In this document: positions 39,725-52,378 of the stretch, one piece after another
Numbering within the stretch: the stretch's first letter is position 1
Layout: every line of letters begins with the position of its first letter
Source: Ulva prolifera
Lineage: Eukaryota > Chlorophyta > Ulvophyceae > Ulvales > Ulvaceae
Length of the DNA stretch: 64,000 nucleotides
NCBI GenBank assembly: GCA_023078555.1
Contig: CM041197.1
Span: 496,001 to 560,000 of the forward strand
Direction: 5' to 3'
The notes under the pieces: generated by a model
The model's input: the letters and a program-made list of their open reading frames with translations, nothing else
Databases searched by the model: none
What the model was told of the DNA's origin: nothing
Translations under genes and position numbers: made by a program

Positions 39725-42700
39725 CAGAATCTTTTCACGAAGAAGAGGAAGCCTGCTCCCGCGACTACATACCGTCGACTAGATTGACGTGGGAGCCGGC
39801 AGTGTGCACCACCTCGGAGCTCCTCACTACAAGAACACCCGGCCGCGGATCCGACTCAGCATCGGCACCAGTATGTGTCTTACTCCTGCTCCTGACAACG
39901 TTGCCCATGGGCAATTGTGTAGCTTGTTCGCTCTCATTTGAGGCAGAGACGGCCCATGTGCCACTGTTTGAATGGGACACTATTTGACATGGTGTACGCT
40001 ACACGAGTCGCCCGGCCCGAGGCTGCACTTTCACGGAAGCTTTGAACACTGTATAGACCCTCCACAAAAGTCTGCAGCTGTGGCACATTCGACTGACGTC
40101 GCAGAAACCGTTTGGTGTTGAATACTTTTCCAAACTCGCGAGCTCGAACGAACGCTGTCGCCACATCGTTTCATCCCCAAGGCCGGCCCGTTTTCTAGAC
40201 CTGCATGTGCTTGCTGTGCAAGAATATATTCTGAGTATACTCAGCAACTTGAGCACACAGAGACTGTTTAAAGAAGCCCGAAATAGGCTATTGCAGTACA
40301 CTTGTGTGGTAGTGGCGCGGCGGTGCCACGAGGCAGAACTCGGAAGCACAGCTTGCAGCGCATGCGCAGCTTTTTCAAAGTTTTTTCAAGTTGTCCGCAC
40401 GCGTACATCAATCAATCCATAACACACCCCAGCTTGCAGCTTCGGCTCAGCCTCCTACTCTGGCTTCAGTACACCTGAGCAATTGCTGGCACTCTCCACA
40501 GTAGCACCCGGACTTGACGCAACCGCCCGGCTGATCAGCTCATGAGCTCCCCTCCGCCGCGGCCCGGTCGAATCCTTTTGCATATGCATGTACATCATGT
40601 TGCTGGGGCAATGCAGAGACCTTCTCCGGAATGTTCAAGCCTCGATGATCTACTATGCGCGATCACGCGCAGACATCATCGCTGTGATGTTCATCTTCAG
40701 CGAGGAATGCTGCGGCCTCTGCGGCAGCCTCCGTGCACCTACCGGCACCAGCTGCTTGTGTGGAAGGCTGTGAGTTTGGGAAGCCGTGTTCATGGAGGCT
40801 GCATCGCATTAACACAAGGTGACAGCGTACTCCTCCTGAGTGGCTACGGAGCTCACTTCAGTGGCACATCCTTCACAGGTACGCTACACCTGTGCCAGTG
40901 CCACACCAGCATCACATGCCATCAGTGATGCATGTACTGTTAGCATGCATGCATTGATGCGGTGTACAAGATTTGTGCAATTCCGTGTGTATCTAGCAGT
41001 ACGCAGCCCGGGAGCCGCGGAACTGCTCCGGGTGCCTGCGGAACTGCTGCATGCATCGATGCAGATCTAGAGCTGTGCACATGTGGAGCACCACACACAC
41101 TCTTGCATGTGATTGTATGAACACAATCTGTTTGAATTTGTACTACAGAATGTAGTAGCCCCGTCCTGCTCAAAATCCATGGCAATTGCTGCCAGTGATC
41201 AGTTCGGGATCGCTGGCGGCCGGAAAGAAGCCAGGGTGTGCATGCATGTTTGCATGTCTCGATGTACTGTAGATCTACAGTACAATCAGTCACTTCTACA
41301 AACATGTCGAGAGGCTGACGTACAGGGGTGTAGATGGGCGGTGTGACGGACATGTAGTGTAAACCGCACTCTGTGCTTACTTGTCTCCTGTGAGTGCACT
41401 GAGACAGTTTGTGCAAACAATCATCGTGCACGCATTGTGAAGCATATATCAGCTTCGAACTGCATGCATGACCGACAGGCCAGCAGGCCTAGTATGCTTA
41501 AGAATTCTGCCACAGAACATGGCATGCAGCCCCATCAGGGAGACACGTCCATGGTCTCACACCACCTCTCAACGTTCAAAAAGTGTCTCCCTGATTCCAT
41601 GGTGCTGTACATGTGCAGGTGGCACCATCATCTGTGCCGGTCCAGAGTTCCAAGGAAGCTTCCGGAAGTGCACATTCGATACCTGCACCTTCTACGTAGT
41701 GCATGGTGCATCCGTCACGTTCTCTGGCTGCGCCTGGAGCGACTGCCCCGCCGCCGCCCTCATCGCCCATGGCCCCAGCACTCTTGCCACCCTGACAGAC
41801 TGCGCCTTCCGCACCTGCGGTCGCTGCATCATCGTCGAGGCCCACGCCTCCGCCGCGGTCCAGTCTTCGTCCCTCGCCTGCAGCAGCGTTGCTGTGATTG
41901 TCAACGATGACGGAAGTCTACTTGCATGCAATGATTGCATCTTCCACGGCAAGCACCACCGGCTGACGCCTTCTGAAAGGAACATCATGCTCATCAACCG
42001 GGGCAGCGCATGCCTGCGCCGCTGCGGAGTGATCAATATGAGCGTCGTCGTCAGCGGGCGCACAGCGCAACTCGAGGTGGCACACGGCTTCTTCCAGGAC
42101 AGCTCACAGGCTGTCATCGTCCAGAATCATGCAAACACGTCCATGCGGGAGGTGAGTGTGCATTGCTCCGGTGATGGAATGCTGAGCCCGATGCATACGA
42201 TGGTGAATGGGGACCGCCGCTCTGCCAGCGCCATCACCGCCGGGGCCAGCCCGTGGCGCTGCGGCAGCGCACTTCTGCAGATGTCACGATGCCACGTGGA
42301 GCACTCTGATGCTGCTGCTGTCACGGTCGCAAGGAATGGCCGTGTGGCCTTGTTCCGATGCCTCCTCGAGAGCCAGGACAGTGCCGTGCTCGTTGCCTCG
42401 CGGGCAGAGCTCCGCCCTCATACGCATTTCAGCTGGGCAGTGATCCAGCATTGCTGCAGCATCAGTCAAGGCCACTGCTACGTGGCGCATTCGCAAGGCG
42501 CGGTCATGTGTGTCCATGGGGGGGTGGCCCACGCGGCCAAAGCCGCGTGCGTGGCGTTGACCGGCGCAACGCTTGCCGTTGCCGACGCCCGGCTTTCCGG
42601 CGGCACCACCACAATGGAGTGCGGCCCTATGCCTTTCCCCCTTGGGCCTTACCATGGCACAGTCGTGATTTCCATCGGGTCCAGCGGGGCGGTCCTGCGC

Positions 42701-44374
42701 TGCGACATCCGTGGTGGCCTGATCGGAGTCGAAGCTACGGACGCAAACGCAGTGCGAGTGAAGGACACGCAAGTCTCTGATCTGATCTCCCTGCTGCCGC
42801 AGCCGGCGGCACGAACAGGGCTGCAGCCCAACCCGTCTGTGGCGTTCTGGTGCCGCGGATCGCACATGGTCATCGAGGGCGGGGCGGTGCAGAACTGTCG
42901 CATTGGAGTCGATGTGACAGCCAGCGAGACAGGAGTCCATTCGAGCGTGCTTGTGCAGGACGTGACGTTCCGGCAGTATCTGTACGGAGTGCAGGTCCAC
43001 AAAGGGTGCCGGGCTGTGGTGTACGGCTGCCGATTGCTCGGGCATGAGGGTGTCGACCCTCGGAATTTCCGGGACAAGATCGTTAGCGGCCCTTTTTTGA
43101 ATCCTTTGATTGAGAGGTTGCTCAAAACTTCTGGCGGTGGCGGTGTGCGTGGTTTCGGGCTGCTGTTCTTACTGGGCTCCGAGAGGGGGTTGGTGCGGGG
43201 GTGCTCTTTTGCGGGTCATGATGTGCATGTGTCCACCTGTGCATCCAACGGCATACACGTTGTGCAATGTGAGTTCGCGGCGGGCAGCGGAGCGCCTCGC
43301 GCCCGGAGCTCAGGAATCGAAGCAAACGCAGCAGCCATGATTGAAGACTGTGTATTCACGGGCCTGGACTTTGGCGTTGTAGCGGGCGGGGCCAGGGGCG
43401 GAGTCACCTGCTCAGTCAAGCAGTGTAAGTTCCGTGAGGGTGTGAAGGTTGCGGTGCAGGCGAAGGACGGGGCAAAGATGTCCGTCGAAGGCACAGACGT
43501 GCGATCTGCAAACAAGGCAATGTTTGTTGTTTCAGGCTCGACGATCGCGGCACAGGACTGTGTGTTGCACGCATGTGAGGCAGCGATGGTCATCGGGGAG
43601 GGCGGGGGCGTTCTGACTGCGTCACGTGTAACGGCCCGGGGCGGCAGGTGGGGGGTGCTCGCGCATCAGTGCTTTGTCGCAACTGCCGGCAACAGAATCG
43701 TGTCCAACAGGGGCGCGGAGGTGAGGCTCCTGGAGTGCGTGCTGCAAGCGGAGCAAGAGGCGGTGTTTGTCTCCGGCCAGAGAGTCGAGGCCGATGTGGC
43801 TCTGTGTGAGCTGTCGTCGCCGTACATCGGGCTAGTTGTGATGTCCGGAGCCGTCGCTCGTGTCACAAAGACGACGCTGAAGGAGTGCGGCTGTGGCCTG
43901 TTGGTTGGCGAGCGTGACCATGAGCTGCAGGAGCTCTGTGAAGTGTGTGGCCACAGGGGGCCGCAGGGCCTGCGGCGTGCATGGGAGGCCCTGGTTGGTG
44001 CTAGCGAGTGCACGCGTACGGAGAGTACGCCAAGTAGCTCGGCGGGGTGTGTGCACCGGGGTGCACGCGCATGTGCGACGGTGGATGAAGTCGCAATTCT
44101 TGGCTGCAAGCTGACGGGATTGACTGTGACGCCTCATGGGCAGGTCGAGGCGAGCAACGTCAGTGTGGCCGGCAGCCCGCTGGGCTTCGAGGTGGTCTGC
44201 CTGGACGGCCGGGAGCATGAGAACCAGTTCAGTGACTGCGAGGTGGTGTTTGTGGCTGGGGAACGTGGAGATGCGGCTCGAGGGCGGCGGCAGATGGGCC
44301 ACAAGTTCGAGGCGGGCTTCAGGATGGTTCAGTATGCTGTTGGCGGGGTGGAGAGGGTGCAACGGTCAGTGTGA
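39589..44374 (+). CDS. G1: right-handed beta-helix protein with N-terminal Cys/His motif
   Basis: Recognised exons: 39589 to about 39724 (first), 40617-40878, 41619-44374 (terminal); a further small exon may be missing between the first two. The second ends in phase 1 (TTCACAG|GTACGC) and the third starts in phase 1 after GTGCAG. The N terminus MSFEAWGSQS has CGH and CVCPVC, a possible zinc site. The terminal exon adds 917 residues of beta-helix rungs. No signal peptide or membrane segment. It is the most divergent of the G1-G4 tandem set; its C-terminal part lacks the near-identical tract shared by G2-G4. TGTAA at 44416 is 42 bp after the stop. Confidence 0.78.
40617..40878 (+). CDS. G1 internal exon: cap of the beta-helix
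   Basis: 262 bp between acceptor ATGCAG and donor GTACGC, ending in phase 1. The final part, TQGDSVLLLSGYGAHFSG-TSFTG, matches the other genes (LPEDGVLLLEGCGAEF in G4). The first half is diverged. Confidence 0.6.
41263..41284. repeat. 22-bp palindrome in G1 intron
   Basis: TGTACTGTAGA followed by TCTACAGTACA, exact, no spacer. Confidence 0.9.
41619..44374 (+). CDS. G1 terminal exon: main beta-helix region
   Basis: Starts GTIICAGPEFQGSFRKCTFD. Rungs repeat every 20-25 residues with stacked small and aliphatic residues and many Cys (SVKQCKFREGVKVAVQAKDG). Near 43936 it has LCEVCGHRG and near 44050 GCVHRGA, the family Cys/His block, with an insertion of about 15 residues between them compared with G2-G4. 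Ends VQRSV and TGA. Confidence 0.85.
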
Positions 44375-45892
44375 AGCTGTTGTTTCAAAACAATCTACAC
44401 CTCAGTGAAATCGAATGTAAGAAAAACTGCTCTATGCAGCTGTATGTAGGCAAGGCAGGTCTCTGTACATGGTAGCTGTGATGCACCTATCAGTGTGAGC
44501 GCTTCCTGCAAAATTTGTCCACGGAGATGCTCCATTGTTGTCTGCACCTGAATGTGGTGAACAATATGCTGTCGAGGTCATGTATGCACCAGCAGCCCAC
44601 CCTGCTGCCCTGCGGCATGCAGATATAGAATGAAGAACTCCGTGCCAAAGAAACATAGGCACGGTCACAAAGTCCAACGCCACCAGATGCATGCTTTGCT
44701 GGCCGATTCCCATTTCAGATACGGCGGCCTGAGGCTGTTAGCATCGAGTGGAAGCAAAACCTCTGAGCCGTTACGGAATCAAGGCTGAATTGGCAGCCTG
44801 GCATGCGAGAGGTTTGAAAGTGGCCTGCAGTGTGCAGCAGGAAGCTGAAGCCTTGCCTAAACGACAATGGCATGTTCACCCTTACATGGTGCTATCACAG
44901 CATGAGGCTCCCCGGCAGCACAGCACTCTACAGACTCGGCTGGAGACGAGTCGATCAAACACTCCAGTAGACCAAAGTATCTGTAACAAGGAGACGCGTA
45001 CCGTAGCCAAGAACAGCTGTAGGCTTCTCGCCACTTGCTGGTCACACGATTCAGGCACAAGAAGCAGCCGGTGACGTAGAACACGATAGCTCTGAGCTAT
45101 GTAGAGTGTTCGTCAATGTATACTCGCTGCTTGACGACAACCCGCAGACGAGGCATCGCGGGGGCTCCAGAGTTTGGCCAAGATGTCTACAGTACACGAG
45201 AAAGCAGAGACACACAGGTCTTCATACAGCTGTGATTACGTGCATTCATGGAGGGACATGGGCTGGGAAAGGAAGGACTGCTGGGAACGGATCCGGATAA
45301 ATGTCTTTGTCTGCAGCTGAGGCGACGCGCTCGGCTAGGCAAACGAAAAAACATGACACGGAGACATCTTTTGAATAGAGGCATGGATATATGGGGTGCG
45401 TGTGCTACAGAAACGCTGTGGGTCCTTGCGTGAACTCGCCTTTTTGACCTGGGAAACGGGGGGGCTCGACGTGAAGAATACGATCGAGACCACATTGTAC
45501 ATCAGTGTGTGGCTACTACGTTGTCATCACTTTCACTTAGCTTGCAGAGTTGGTCAGCGCGAAGGTGACGTCTTCACCGAGCTATCTCGGAAATGTCTTT
45601 TTCGTCGAGGCCACAGGTGCACTCAATGGCCACGGCCCTCGATGCAATTACCACACAAGGTCGAGACAAATCGGAGATCCAGTTCCTGTATTTATGGATT
45701 TTGACGCATCTCGGGTATGCGAATGCATCTGTCAACGCGCGTCACAGCTTAGTGCCCAGCTGCAGCCGTGTTGCCTCACCTCGCGGTACAGCAGTCATGG
45801 CGAGAGTCGACAAACCGTCACACCATCACATACAAACATGTTGTGCCCCCGTGCTGGCCACGGACCGTTCTTCATAGGCGGGGAGTGCGGAC
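44375..45892. other. spacer between G1 and G2
   Basis: TGTAA at 44416. Otherwise no feature is supported, and no clear similarity to the later spacers. Confidence 0.45.
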
Positions 45893-46007
45893 ATGTCGGT
45901 CGAGGTCTGGGGAAGAGGTCCGCAGCACCGAGTGAGACTGCCCGGATGTGGCCACACTGCGCCTAAAGGATGTCTGACGAATCTGAAATCAATCTGTCCA
46001 ACGTGTG
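45893..46007 (+). CDS. G2 first exon
   Basis: 115 bp to a GT donor; G3 and G4 have the same length to the same point. Encodes MSVEVWGRGPQHRVRLPGCG, then HT and SICPTCG. The HRxRLPGCGH and CxxCG pairs suggest a zinc ribbon or RING-like site. Confidence 0.62.
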
Positions 46008-49000
46008 GTGCAACGTTGCCGTACCCCGGCACTGCCAAAGCAGACTGCGTCCCCTCTACGCACTGCACCTGGCCTGAATCGTTCCGTGTCGTCAGCAGGA
46101 AACTCAAGGAAGATCAAAGCGATGGTGCTTCAGTACGCCCTTCTATCAAATGGCTGTCGCAGCTGCCGTTTTCCATTATGGGAGCTCTCGCTCCAAGGCT
46201 TCTGTTGTGGACTCGCTCTGGGACAGCTACCTGAGTTCAGCAACGCACGCCATATCTTCCATCGGAGTTAGTGCTTGCATATATAGTCTATTGTTGCTTA
46301 TGCCGAAGGCAAGAGTGCAACCTGGATTTATCTGTCGACACATGTTGCACAGATTCAAACGCACAGCTTTTTGTGAGATGTGCATCTGGGGATCACCATT
46401 CCGGATATACTGACACAATGTTCTCCACGGTTGCTGTAGATTCTACTACTGGCAGGTAATCTGCATCGCAAACACCAAATATCCTGCATGTTTCTTGGCG
46501 TTCAGTAGGTGCAATCCAGGATCTCCCATAGCGTGAACATGGGGCCTTTGAATGTTGAGGTTCTTTTGCACCCAGGTGCATGACATCATTTCACAGGGCT
46601 AGCCAAGGTCATGCTTGCTGTCTTGATGATGGTTCTGTGCCTTGCGAGCATGAGTTGTACACGTGTGCATCCGCTTGTCATTCACATTGTCAGAGTTCAC
46701 CTTCTACGTCTCCGCCCTGTCTCCTGGTAGACGACTTCAAACAGATACCAGCACTCTGTGCATGTATGCAGGGACTCGGACTGTCTCTTGAGGAATTCGT
46801 TTGGAGGGTGTGTGCAGCATGGTGCAAGGCGCTTGATCTGACATCACACACCGTTTTGTCCTCGGGCACATCAATCCGCACCCGAGTTGACCGACCCGAG
46901 TTCATCGTCTGTAGAGCATCACCTCGAGGATGCCGAGTTCTATCTGGGGCGGTCGTGTTGCCGGAGGGTGGCGTGCTGCTTCTCGAGGGACATGGCGCAC
47001 AGTTCCACAGGACTCGATTCATAGGTACAGCTCCGATACTTCTTCGCGTAGGCATCATCATGAGGTGGCATGTCAGTGAATGTATGCCGCTGCAGCACTT
47101 TACGACTACCTGCATCTGAAGCACATTTTTGACAGCACGTTTTTGCCAGCTAGTAGGACTCTCACTCATCTCTGCAGGGGGGGCGGTCATGTGCACTGGG
47201 GCCACCTGCTCAGTGCTTTTCCTTGAGTGCACCTTCAGTAACTGCACAGTCGGCGCCACCCATGGCGCGTCCGTTACGCTGCGGCGCTGCCACGTGCTCG
47301 ACAGTCAGCCGGGCGCCGTCGCCAGCGGCCCCGGCACCGTCGCCGCCTTCGAGGCCTGCACGTTTGTCCGATGCTTCAACAGCATCATCGTCGAGGGCGG
47401 CGCGTCTGCGAGCGTCTGCGGCGCGCACATATCCGGCACCTCCGTGGCCATGGCTGTCAGTGATGATAGCTCCCGAGGCACTGTCACCGACAGCCACCTG
47501 CAGAGCGCTCCGCCAACCTCGACTGGAAATGCACAGGAGCGTATGTGGGGTGTCTTTGTCTTTGGGGGGTCCGTGTGCATCACGCACTGCCACCTGCTGG
47601 ACTTCTTCACAGGAGTTGGTGTCGGGACTGGGGCCACTGTCGCCGACATCCACATCCAGCAGTGCCGCATCACCGGCAGCTGTGGCGTGGCGCTCGGCGG
47701 CCGTGTGCGGGGGTGCCTACGGATGTGCCACATCAATGGCACTGCCAAACTGCACCGCACCATGGCTGCGCTTAAGTCGTTCGAGAGTGGCGACTCCCAG
47801 TGTGATGTGCCTGAACCTGCGGTAGTCGCAAGTGGCGACACGGCGTCTCTGTTGCAGATGCAGCGGTGCAACATCGCCGCGGAGGCCGGGGCTTGGATCA
47901 GCCGCGGCAGTCGAGCCACAGCGTCGCTGTGCAAGCTGGTGTGCAGAGCTACTGCGGTGCAGGTGAACGACTGCAGCCGCGTGCATCTGGCACAGTGTTG
48001 GGCGTCCAGTGCGGGTGACTGCTGTGCTGCTGATTCAGAGTCCTCATGCCGGCTCACCATTCGGCGTTGCAGACTCTTCGGCTCTGAATGTGCGTGCTGG
48101 GCCCGTGGACGGGCGCACGTATCTGCGGACGACACGGTGATGAAAAGTCGCCGTTTTTCACAGAGCCATCACAACATCTGTGTGGTTCAAGCTGATGCCA
48201 AGGCGGTTGTACACCTGCTCCGGTGCTGCATTCTCGATGGCACTATCGGAGTGGCCATGACCCATGCCACAGTTGACTCCCGGGATACTCGGGTGATGAA
48301 TCTGTCAGATCGATCCATGCATGAACAGAAACATCCTGACGTGCCTGGCATGGATTCCTGGCGACGTGGGTATTCACTGACTGGAGGCCGACTCACGGTG
48401 TCGGGTGGCTCTGTCCAAGGCTGCTACACTGGGTTGATGGTTGGTGCAAACAAAGATTCGGGGGGGGAGGTGGTCGCCCTGTCCGACCTGCCGAGGTGGT
48501 CGCCCTGTCCGACCTCTGCTGTTGATGTGCGTGGCGTGGTCTTTTGGGGGTACGTCCAAGCGATTCGGGTGGGTGCCGATTGCGACGTAGCTGTGGAGCT
48601 GTGCCACTTTCATGATGGTGTGCGCAAGACGGAGTCCGCTGCGCATGCTCGATATGATGCGGCAGGCGGCGCTGTTTCACACCGTCACTGCGGAGTTGCT
48701 CTGATGGACACCGACCGGATTCTGCTGAGGAGATGCACGTTTAACAGCACGCAGACTCGCGAGGACCCGTGCGGTGTTTACGCCGCACGCGTCACAGGCC
48801 TGCAGATCCAAGAGTGTACGTTTGAATTCTCCAATCCAACAGGGGACAGTGTTGAGCTGCTGGACTGTGTGGGTGCTGTCATCGAGGACTGCACATTTGC
48901 TGGCGCAAACAGTGGTGTCTTGAGCTCCAGCAGCCGGGCTGTTGTCCAGCGCAGCAGCTTCGGGAAGGCATTGTGTTGTGGCGTCACCGCCGGCAACAGC

Positions 49001-49912
49001 AGCAGGATTCTGCTGCAGAAGTGCTTGTTTACAAAGTGCGCGTGGGGGGTGGTGGTCGAGGAGCAGAGTGAGGTGACAGCCCATGAGTGTGCCATGGTGC
49101 AAGTGCAGCGGGCTGTGACGGTGGAAGACACCGGTGGGGTGTTCACGTGCTGCAAGTCCCGGCTGGAGGGGGGCTCGGTCCTGGTGGAGGCGGAGCGCCA
49201 GTACCGCGGGCAGGCCACGGCAGACCTGAGGTTCACCGACTGCCAGTTCTCTGATGCGGGGATGGGGCTGCGGGTGTGGGGCACCGGGGCGGCTGCGACA
49301 CTGCAGCGGTGCAGCATCAGCGGCTGCGACGTGGGGCTGTACATGGCGGACGAGGTGGCGGTGTGCATGACTGACTGCACCGTCGTCAAGTGTGACTTGG
49401 GCGTGTTGGTGGGGCTCCACCAGTTGGACGCAATGGAGCAGTGTCGTTTTTGTCGCAAAGAGGGCATGCATGCATGGGCCACAGCCAGGCAGCACTTGAG
49501 CGCGGCCAAGAACACAGCTACAAGCTTGCGGAATTTGAAGCGATGTGTCCATGAGGGCGCTGTGGCGCGGCTTCGGTTGGAGGGGATGGAAGTGTGGCGC
49601 TGCAGGCAAGGTGTGCGTGTGTTTGAGTTTGGGCTCCTCGAAGCGCAGGGGCTGCGGCTGCATAAGTGCGCTCAGGCTGTGGCTGTGGCACACATTTGGC
49701 GGCACAGCGGCGAGTGCAGCACGTTCAGGGGCTGTTTAGCCATTGCGTGCGGTGCTGGTGGCAATGTGATGCGGGTGTGGCCTCGAGGCGTGAAGCACGA
49801 GGAAGGCTGCATTGAGAGAGAAATTCATGGCCTGGTGCTTCAGCGAAGAGGGGGCGATCCGGCCGTCTTGCTGCAGAGCGGCCCCTCACAGGGTAAAAAG
49901 TACAATGGGTAA
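45893..49912 (+). CDS. G2: right-handed beta-helix protein with N-terminal Cys/His motif
   Basis: Recognised exons: 45893-46007, 46772-47024, 47178-49912. The first starts MSVEVWGRGPQHRVRLPGCG and ends at CPTCG|GTGCAA in phase 1. The second begins in phase 0, so one small exon between them is still missing or a boundary is misplaced. The terminal exon gives 910 residues of beta-helix. No signal peptide. It shares a highly conserved stretch with G3 and G4 (about 49060-49440). TGTAA follows at 50103. Confidence 0.8.
46772..47024 (+). CDS. G2 internal exon: cap of the beta-helix
   Basis: 253 bp, phase 0 to 1, acceptor TATGCAG, donor GTACAG. GLGLSLEEFVWRVCAAW, then FIVCRASPRGCRVLSG and LPEGGVLLLEGHGAQFHR. 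Confidence 0.75.
47178..49912 (+). CDS. G2 terminal exon: main beta-helix region
   Basis: Starts GAVMCTGATCSVLFLECTFS. Rungs include CHVLDSQPGAVASGPGTVAA and VEGGASASVCGAHISG. The Cys/His block is CRFCRKEGMHAW (about 49440) and RCVHEGAVARLRLEG (about 49540). Long antisense frames (for instance 48677-49705) are composition shadows. Confidence 0.86.
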
Positions 49913-51289
49913 GGCGAACCAGGCTCCGCAAGCACACGGGCGCATCTGACTCAGAGCCACTGTGGCAGAGCATGTGACTTGAGTTGCATTTTTTCCCTGG
50001 TTTTCTACGGACCACGGTGCTGCCCCCAAACAGACCGGCACTTTGGGGACAATCAGTGCAGGTTGTTCTAGACCTGGTTGCCCTCGGAAGCATGTGGTGT
50101 CTTGTAAAGTGCTACGCTGCCTGCTCTGCGAGAGTCCATGTGAAAGGGACTGGCAATCAAACTAAGGCGTGTGCCCAGGAGCATGCACGGTCACATAATT
50201 TTTCAGCTGCATGTATTTGTATGTCTGCCCCCGGAGAACCGGTCACTTGCTGGTGATGTGCACCGCTAGCAAGCACAGCAGCACAGGCTGGCACCCGCCG
50301 GACAGTCAGCAGACCCTGTAGCAGGACCACAGCGATTGTTGTACATGTTCTTGCAGAACCAGGAATAGCAACGCCCGGCTGCCCCACCTGCAAGGCATAG
50401 TGATGATGCATAGTGATTGTGACGAATGGCAAGGCCTTCTTGAAGTGCGTGCTTTTTGCGGGGGACGCCGGGTGCGGCTACGGCGCAGCGCGGCCGTGGC
50501 CGTGCTGGTTGGTGTTGGGTGGTGCGGGGGCAACGGATTGGGCGGCCATGTATGAGGCTGCATCAGCAGAGCATGCCGTAAGGGGGTGTGGGTGGGTGGG
50601 GAGATCAATTGACACATATGTGTGTGGGTGGGTGTGCGATTTTGCGTACATGGGTGCGGCCACACGGGCCGGCCCCTGCGGCCGCCTTTTGCCGGGAGGA
50701 TGGTACATAAGTGTTGTGTGGTTGTGATGGCTTGCTGCAGTTCGGCGCTTGGTGACAGGTGTGATGTGGCCTGGCTGCCCTTCAGTGCTGCGGGGCACCT
50801 GTGATGCTACCTGCCTTCCCGAAGAATGGCCTTCCTCCTGGCCATCCTAGAGGATCCTCCAGCAGCACACACACCCACCAAAACATCTATCATAGCCGTG
50901 CCAGGGGCGGGCAAATCCGACACTGTCGTATGTACATGAGGGCTGCCTGAAGGCTGCAAGGAGCCGCAGCCCACACATATTCTGCCATGCAGCAGATATA
51001 CTGCAGTGCAGCACTCGTGTGTGCGTGTGAATGTATTCATCTGGGTGCTTCGGGGCTCCCCTTGCCCGGCACGGATTGCTCCGCATTGTGGTGATGATGA
51101 TTGGATCCTGACTCTGTATGAGATGCTGTTCTTTGCTCGGGTGTCGTGTATGGCTATTCCTGTTCTTGTACTGCAAGCTCTTCCTGCGGTGCTACCTGCC
51201 TGGTGACTTTCCCTGGAAAACAGTATGCTCGCAGCATAGCTTTGCCCCCCCTTCCCTCCCCCCCCCCAGAGTCACAGCACCCGACACGC

Positions 51290-51545
51290 ACAGCCGAGTA
51301 GATTTCCACCAGAGTGCAGTGTATGCGCAATATGATGCGTTACATGGAACCGTACCATAGCCGAGACGAGCTGCAGTTTTTTTGTCATTGGCTGGCCATG
51401 GCGTCCAGGCACACTGAGCAGCACGCCATATGCAACTCACCAGCTGAGTTTCGGAGCAGTGGACATCAAGCCGCGCAAGGGAATAGCCGGGATCTTCGAT
51501 GAGCTGTTGTTGCTTGGCGACGTCCGCCCGGTGGCAGAATCGTTA
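51290..51545 (+). pseudogene. coding-like remnant in G2-G3 spacer
   Basis: VDFHQSAVYAQYDALHG (51300 on) and LSFGAVDIKPRKGIAGIFDE with LLLLGDVRPVAESLEL (51445 on) read like protein. The related segment at 57600-57845 keeps NFHQTALDAQHDA and VGLGGVQVK / AGIVDALSSLGDVGPEAAS in shifted frames. No family recognised. Confidence 0.35.
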
Positions 51546-52181
51546 GAGCTCGCGAGTGCTGTCTAGATGTGTTATCTCCGCAGCCGACAGCAGACATAGC
51601 ATATGATACGTTGTACAGTACCTTCAGCCTGGACAGTTGTATATATATTTAGGGAGCTGTGAATCAAAACGACGCGAAATTCACGGATAAACACCTACGC
51701 GAGTCGAGGTGATTTCGACTTTAACACACTTATGTGGGGCTTCTAGTGCATATATGGGTTGCTATCAAGGCAGATACGGTGTTGTCCTGGCGCATATGCG
51801 CAAGTGCGTTCTACGTTGGTCAGGCATGGCAAACGCTCGTCGAGGACCAACTTCCTATTCTACGGCGAAATATATAGTTCACTCACCTACAGCTGTATTG
51901 TCATCGCGACGATGCGTTCAGGTTTCTGTCTTCGTGCGAGACGACGACCATCTGGAACACTGTGGCGTGGAGGCTCTCTCATGACGTTAACGGGACACCT
52001 GATAGCCACAACGCACCATTGCCGCACCATGATAGTTAGAAAGTACCCATGACGTGACTTTTAAAGAAATTTGGTCAAATATCATCGTTCAGCAACTCGT
52101 GATTTAGGTCGGGCACCGGTACCAGGCGCGGGCAGCTTCTGCCACAATTCATACGGCTCAAACACTCATCGCCGCAGTCGT

Positions 52182-52197
52182 GAAAGCGCTATACAGT
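52182..52197 (+). promoter_or_regulatory. conserved 16-bp box upstream of G3
   Basis: GAAAGCGCTATACAGT ends 67 bp before the G3 ATG; an identical box ends 65 bp before the G4 ATG. A TATAA follows at 52223-52227 in G3. Candidate core promoter element or duplicated relic. Confidence 0.5.
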
Positions 52198-52263
52198 CAT
52201 ATATGTACCCAAATCTCCCCCTTATAAGCATTCTTTCGTGCCTCAAAGTCGAGAAGTGCGACC

Positions 52264-52378
52264 ATGTCATTCGAGGTCTGGGGAAGAGGTCGGAAGCACC
52301 GAGTGAGGCTGCCTGGATGTGGCCACACTGCGTCCATAATCTCTTCTACTGATGGAGTTCTGAAATGTCCAGAGTGCG
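52264..52378 (+). CDS. G3 first exon
   Basis: 115 bp. MSFEVWGRGRKHRVRLPGCG, then HTASIISS and KCPECG before GTATAT. Start chosen because MSxEVW is the first residue block shared by all copies. Confidence 0.65.

Larger units (their letters stand above)
49913..52263. other. spacer between G2 and G3, duplicated after G3
   Basis: Several stretches match the G3-G4 spacer in order: 50547-50770 to 56925-57120; 51010-51215 to 57320-57530; 51290-51560 to 57600-57860; 51760-52050 to 58050-58340; 52090-52200 to 58390-58510. It includes an R1-type repeat (51015-51215), GT-rich tracts and TGTAA at 50103. Confidence 0.75.

Noticed and set aside
39823-40315. CACTACAAGAAC and a later GTAGTG as a second CACTA element
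   Set aside because: The two ends do not match beyond CACTAC and no 3-bp duplication was found.
48677-49705. 342-codon minus-strand frame over G2 and similar ones over G3, G4 and G0
   Set aside because: These are antisense shadows of beta-helix exons with strong GC bias; the sense strand has the conserved rungs and splice sites.
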